This document shows, piece by piece, positions 6,742-8,266 of a DNA stretch of 8,266 nucleotides. Both the position numbers and the translations under genes were made by a program. The notes below the pieces were generated by a model, which was not told where the DNA came from, made no database searches, and saw only the letters and a program-made list of their open reading frames with translations. Numbering within the stretch: position 1 is the stretch's first letter; the number at the start of each line of letters is the position of its first letter. The stretch is from an archaeon (lineage in GTDB: Archaea; Thermoproteota; Nitrososphaeria; Nitrososphaerales; CADDZS01): positions 1-8,266 of the forward strand of contig JAKAPU010000124.1 in assembly GCA_021806865.1 (NCBI GenBank), given 5' to 3'.

Positions 6742-7872
6742 TCAGACTTCGTTCAGCCTATCGCAGACCCTCTTGGATTGTTCAAAAAATTTCCTAAAAC
6801 GAGGTTCGTTCTTCGTCAGAACATTGAATTGTCTTAACGATTCTATTGCATCATTGATGACCTTTCTGCTGTTCGGGTTTATTGATTGAATCTCAAAGTA
6901 AACACCTGGGCTTTCGCTTAGAACCTTTCTTGCGAGCTCAAGCATGTGGTCGTAACTCGGGCTGCCCAAGCCCTTTGGAATCTTCTTCTTGAGAAGAACG
7001 TCTGCAAACACGAGTGCGAGCGAATGTGGTAGCGAGAGCATCGGGCCCATCAATTCGTCGTGTTTCTTCCAGCTCATCTTGAAAACGCGGAAGTGGGGAA
7101 ACAGACTTTTTACGAAATCAGAATCCAGCCGATTCACCTGGACTATATTGTTCACTGAAAAATGGTTAGCATTTGAGCCAAAGAGAGGATGTATCGAGTA
7201 CAGCTTGATGCCTCTTGAAATTCCACTTTCATCCAGCAAGCCAGACCTTGCGATCCCATTTTTGACCGACGAAATCTCAACGACTCGGACTTTTTGCTTG
7301 TTTACCGCAAGCTCGGCAAGTTTCTCGATCCCTTTTGGTGTGGCACTGATGGGGACCGCCAGAATCACGAGGTCGGAGGTTGCAGCGTCAGAAATGCTCC
7401 TTGCTGTCTTGCAGCCGAGCGTCCTCGCTTTCTCGATTCCTCTGGAACGATTTTCATCGTAAAGGATCACATTCGCACCTAGCATATTGAAATATCGGGC
7501 AAACCATCCGCCCATCCTTCCAGCCCCAACAATTGAAACAGATCTGATCTTGCTTGACTTGAGAAATTCTTTGATCTGTTGCAAGTATGTATCCTTTCTC
7601 TGGGCAATTTTCGATGACTCGATGAGTTTCCACGCGATAGACTCTGCAAGGTCTTCCTCAAGCCCGATGCCTTTGGCGTGTTCCCTTACCGAATTTATCA
7701 ACCGGGCTTCGACTTGCTTGTCTTCAACTGCTAGACCCTTGGTTCGCTTTGCTTCGGCTATCTTGAGTGAAAGCTTCTGCCTCGCTCTAATCAGCTCCAG
7801 TATCGAGTTAGTCAGTCCGCGCATTTCTTCTCGATATTCTTCGAGCTTCTTGCTTTCGGAGGACTTTGCCAA
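6742..7872 (-). CDS. tyrA: Chorismate mutase (AroQ)-prephenate dehydrogenase (TyrA) fusion
   Basis: This 376-residue bifunctional enzyme acts on the tyrosine branch: chorismate to prephenate, then NAD(P)-dependent oxidative decarboxylation to 4-hydroxyphenylpyruvate. Residues about 8-95 are an all-helical AroQ mutase, with Arg14, Arg31, Lys42, Glu55 and Gln91 at the positions of the E. coli active-site Arg11, Arg28, Lys39, Glu52 and Gln88. The Arg of the usual D-x-x-R-E motif is Val54. A linker leads to the dehydrogenase: Rossmann motif VGAGRMGGWFA (115-125), LAVPIS (171-176), ISSVKNG (200-206), catalytic-region SIHPLFG (226-232, His228 like E. coli His197), and LPHSLALVF (281-289, His283 like His257). 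The architecture is that of the E. coli T-protein. The start is TTG, directly preceded by a stop; the next Met (residue 17) would remove Arg14, so TTG is preferred. It lies 18 bases after aroC and is probably cotranscribed. Confidence 0.93.
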   Translation of the reverse strand: MAKSSESKKLEEYREEMRGLTNSILELIRARQKLSLKIAEAKRTKGLAVEDKQVEARLINSVREHAKGIGLEEDLAESIAWKLIESSKIAQRKDTYLQQIKEFLKSSKIRSVSIVGAGRMGGWFARYFNMLGANVILYDENRSRGIEKARTLGCKTARSISDAATSDLVILAVPISATPKGIEKLAELAVNKQKVRVVEISSVKNGIARSGLLDESGISRGIKLYSIHPLFGSNANHFSVNNIVQVNRLDSDFVKSLFPHFRVFKMSWKKHDELMGPMLSLPHSLALVFADVLLKKKIPKGLGSPSYDHMLELARKVLSESPGVYFEIQSINPNSRKVINDAIESLRQFNVLTKNEPRFRKFFEQSKRVCDRLNEV

Positions 7873-7890
7873 CTAGAAGGAACGCAACTC

Positions 7891-8266
7891 TCACTTTAAG
7901 ACGCGCGGAATGAACCCGCCTTTGATTGCAAGGTCGGCGAGAACGCAGGCCGTCATGGATTCCACAACGGGGACTCCACGCGGCACAACTGTTGGGTCGT
8001 GCCTTCCAGGTACCACGAGTTTTGTCTCCTTCATTGTAGAAAGGTCAAGCGTATCCTGAGAACTTGCTATTGAGGAGGCCGGCTTGAACGCCACGCGGAA
8101 GACAAGAGGCATTCCAATTGATAATCCACCTAGGACTCCTCCAGAGTTGTTTGTCTTTGTGACTATCCTGCCGTTCTCCATTTTCACATAAGCGTCGTTG
8201 TTCTCGCTGCCCTTTGTTTTTGTACCTGCAAAACCAGAGCCAAACTCTATCCCCTTCACTGCAGGA
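7891..8266 (-). CDS. aroC: Chorismate synthase, C-terminal part (cut by right edge)
   Basis: This enzyme converts 5-enolpyruvylshikimate 3-phosphate to chorismate with reduced FMN, the last common step of the shikimate pathway. About 125 C-terminal residues are visible; the frame continues off the right edge, and the internal GTG at 8259-8257 is a Val codon, not the start. The family signatures are clear: [14 protein letters not shown] just inside the edge, [16 protein letters not shown] (followed by [12 protein letters not shown]), and [16 protein letters not shown] with downstream VLADLA near the C-terminus. These include the conserved Arg-His-Asp of the FMN/substrate site. The gene ends at a TGA 18 bases before the aroQ-tyrA start, so the two very likely form one operon delivering chorismate straight to the tyrosine branch. 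The N-terminal half with the catalytic histidines is outside the window. Confidence 0.96.
   Translation of the reverse strand, partial: PAVKGIEFGSGFAGTKTKGSENNDAYVKMENGRIVTKTNNSGGVLGGLSIGMPLVFRVAFKPASSIASSQDTLDLSTMKETKLVVPGRHDPTVVPRGVPVVESMTACVLADLAIKGGFIPRVLK

Noticed and set aside
7891..8259. Treating the GTG at 8259 as the start of a short 122-residue protein
   Set aside because: The residues before it (Pro-Ala) continue the conserved chorismate synthase sequence to the window edge, so it is an internal valine of a truncated gene.

Overview
The window looks like archaeal chromosome, most likely from the Thaumarchaeota/Nitrososphaeria or a related group (moderate confidence; no rRNA or other lineage marker is present). 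The reasons are: a short type Iβ DAHP synthase paired with a canonical NAD-dependent AroB; a chorismate mutase-prephenate dehydrogenase fusion beside aroC; an antiporter with a CBS pair as its cytoplasmic tail; frequent AGG/AGA and ATA codons; near absence of Shine-Dalgarno sites; A/T-rich TATA-like boxes close to starts; and TTG or GTG starts in four of the six genes whose 5' end is in the window.

Left part (1-4364): a secreted or lipid-anchored protein of unknown function begins at 110 and runs leftward off the window. A divergent 159-base spacer separates it from a rightward membrane block. That block holds a small two-helix membrane protein of unknown family (270-743), an APC-superfamily amino-acid-permease-like transporter with two extra N-terminal helices (763-2628), and, after a 98-base gap, a CPA2/KefB-type monovalent cation:proton antiporter fused to two CBS domains (2727-4364). 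The first two genes are 19 bases apart and are probably cotranscribed. Together they suggest solute uptake plus ion or pH homeostasis at the cytoplasmic membrane.

Right part (4365-8266): aromatic amino acid biosynthesis. A 243-base leader with a TATA-like box and a small hairpin precedes aroF (DAHP synthase), which overlaps aroB (3-dehydroquinate synthase) by 20 bases; these make the first two steps of the shikimate pathway. On the opposite strand, converging on aroB with three bases between the stop codons, lie aroC (chorismate synthase, cut by the right edge) and an aroQ-tyrA fusion (chorismate to prephenate, then towards tyrosine). The window therefore holds the entry and exit of the pathway in two convergent units. 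The middle steps (aroD, aroE, shikimate kinase, aroA) are not here and may lie beyond the right edge upstream of aroC.

I see no mobile element, CRISPR array, tRNA, rRNA or defence system. The enzymes are ordinary. The points most worth a second look are the Ile-Glu pair at the ion-binding site of the antiporter, the two-helix protein paired with an N-terminally extended APC transporter, a perfect 8-bp hairpin just inside aroB, the aroF leader, and the 3-bp convergent junction.
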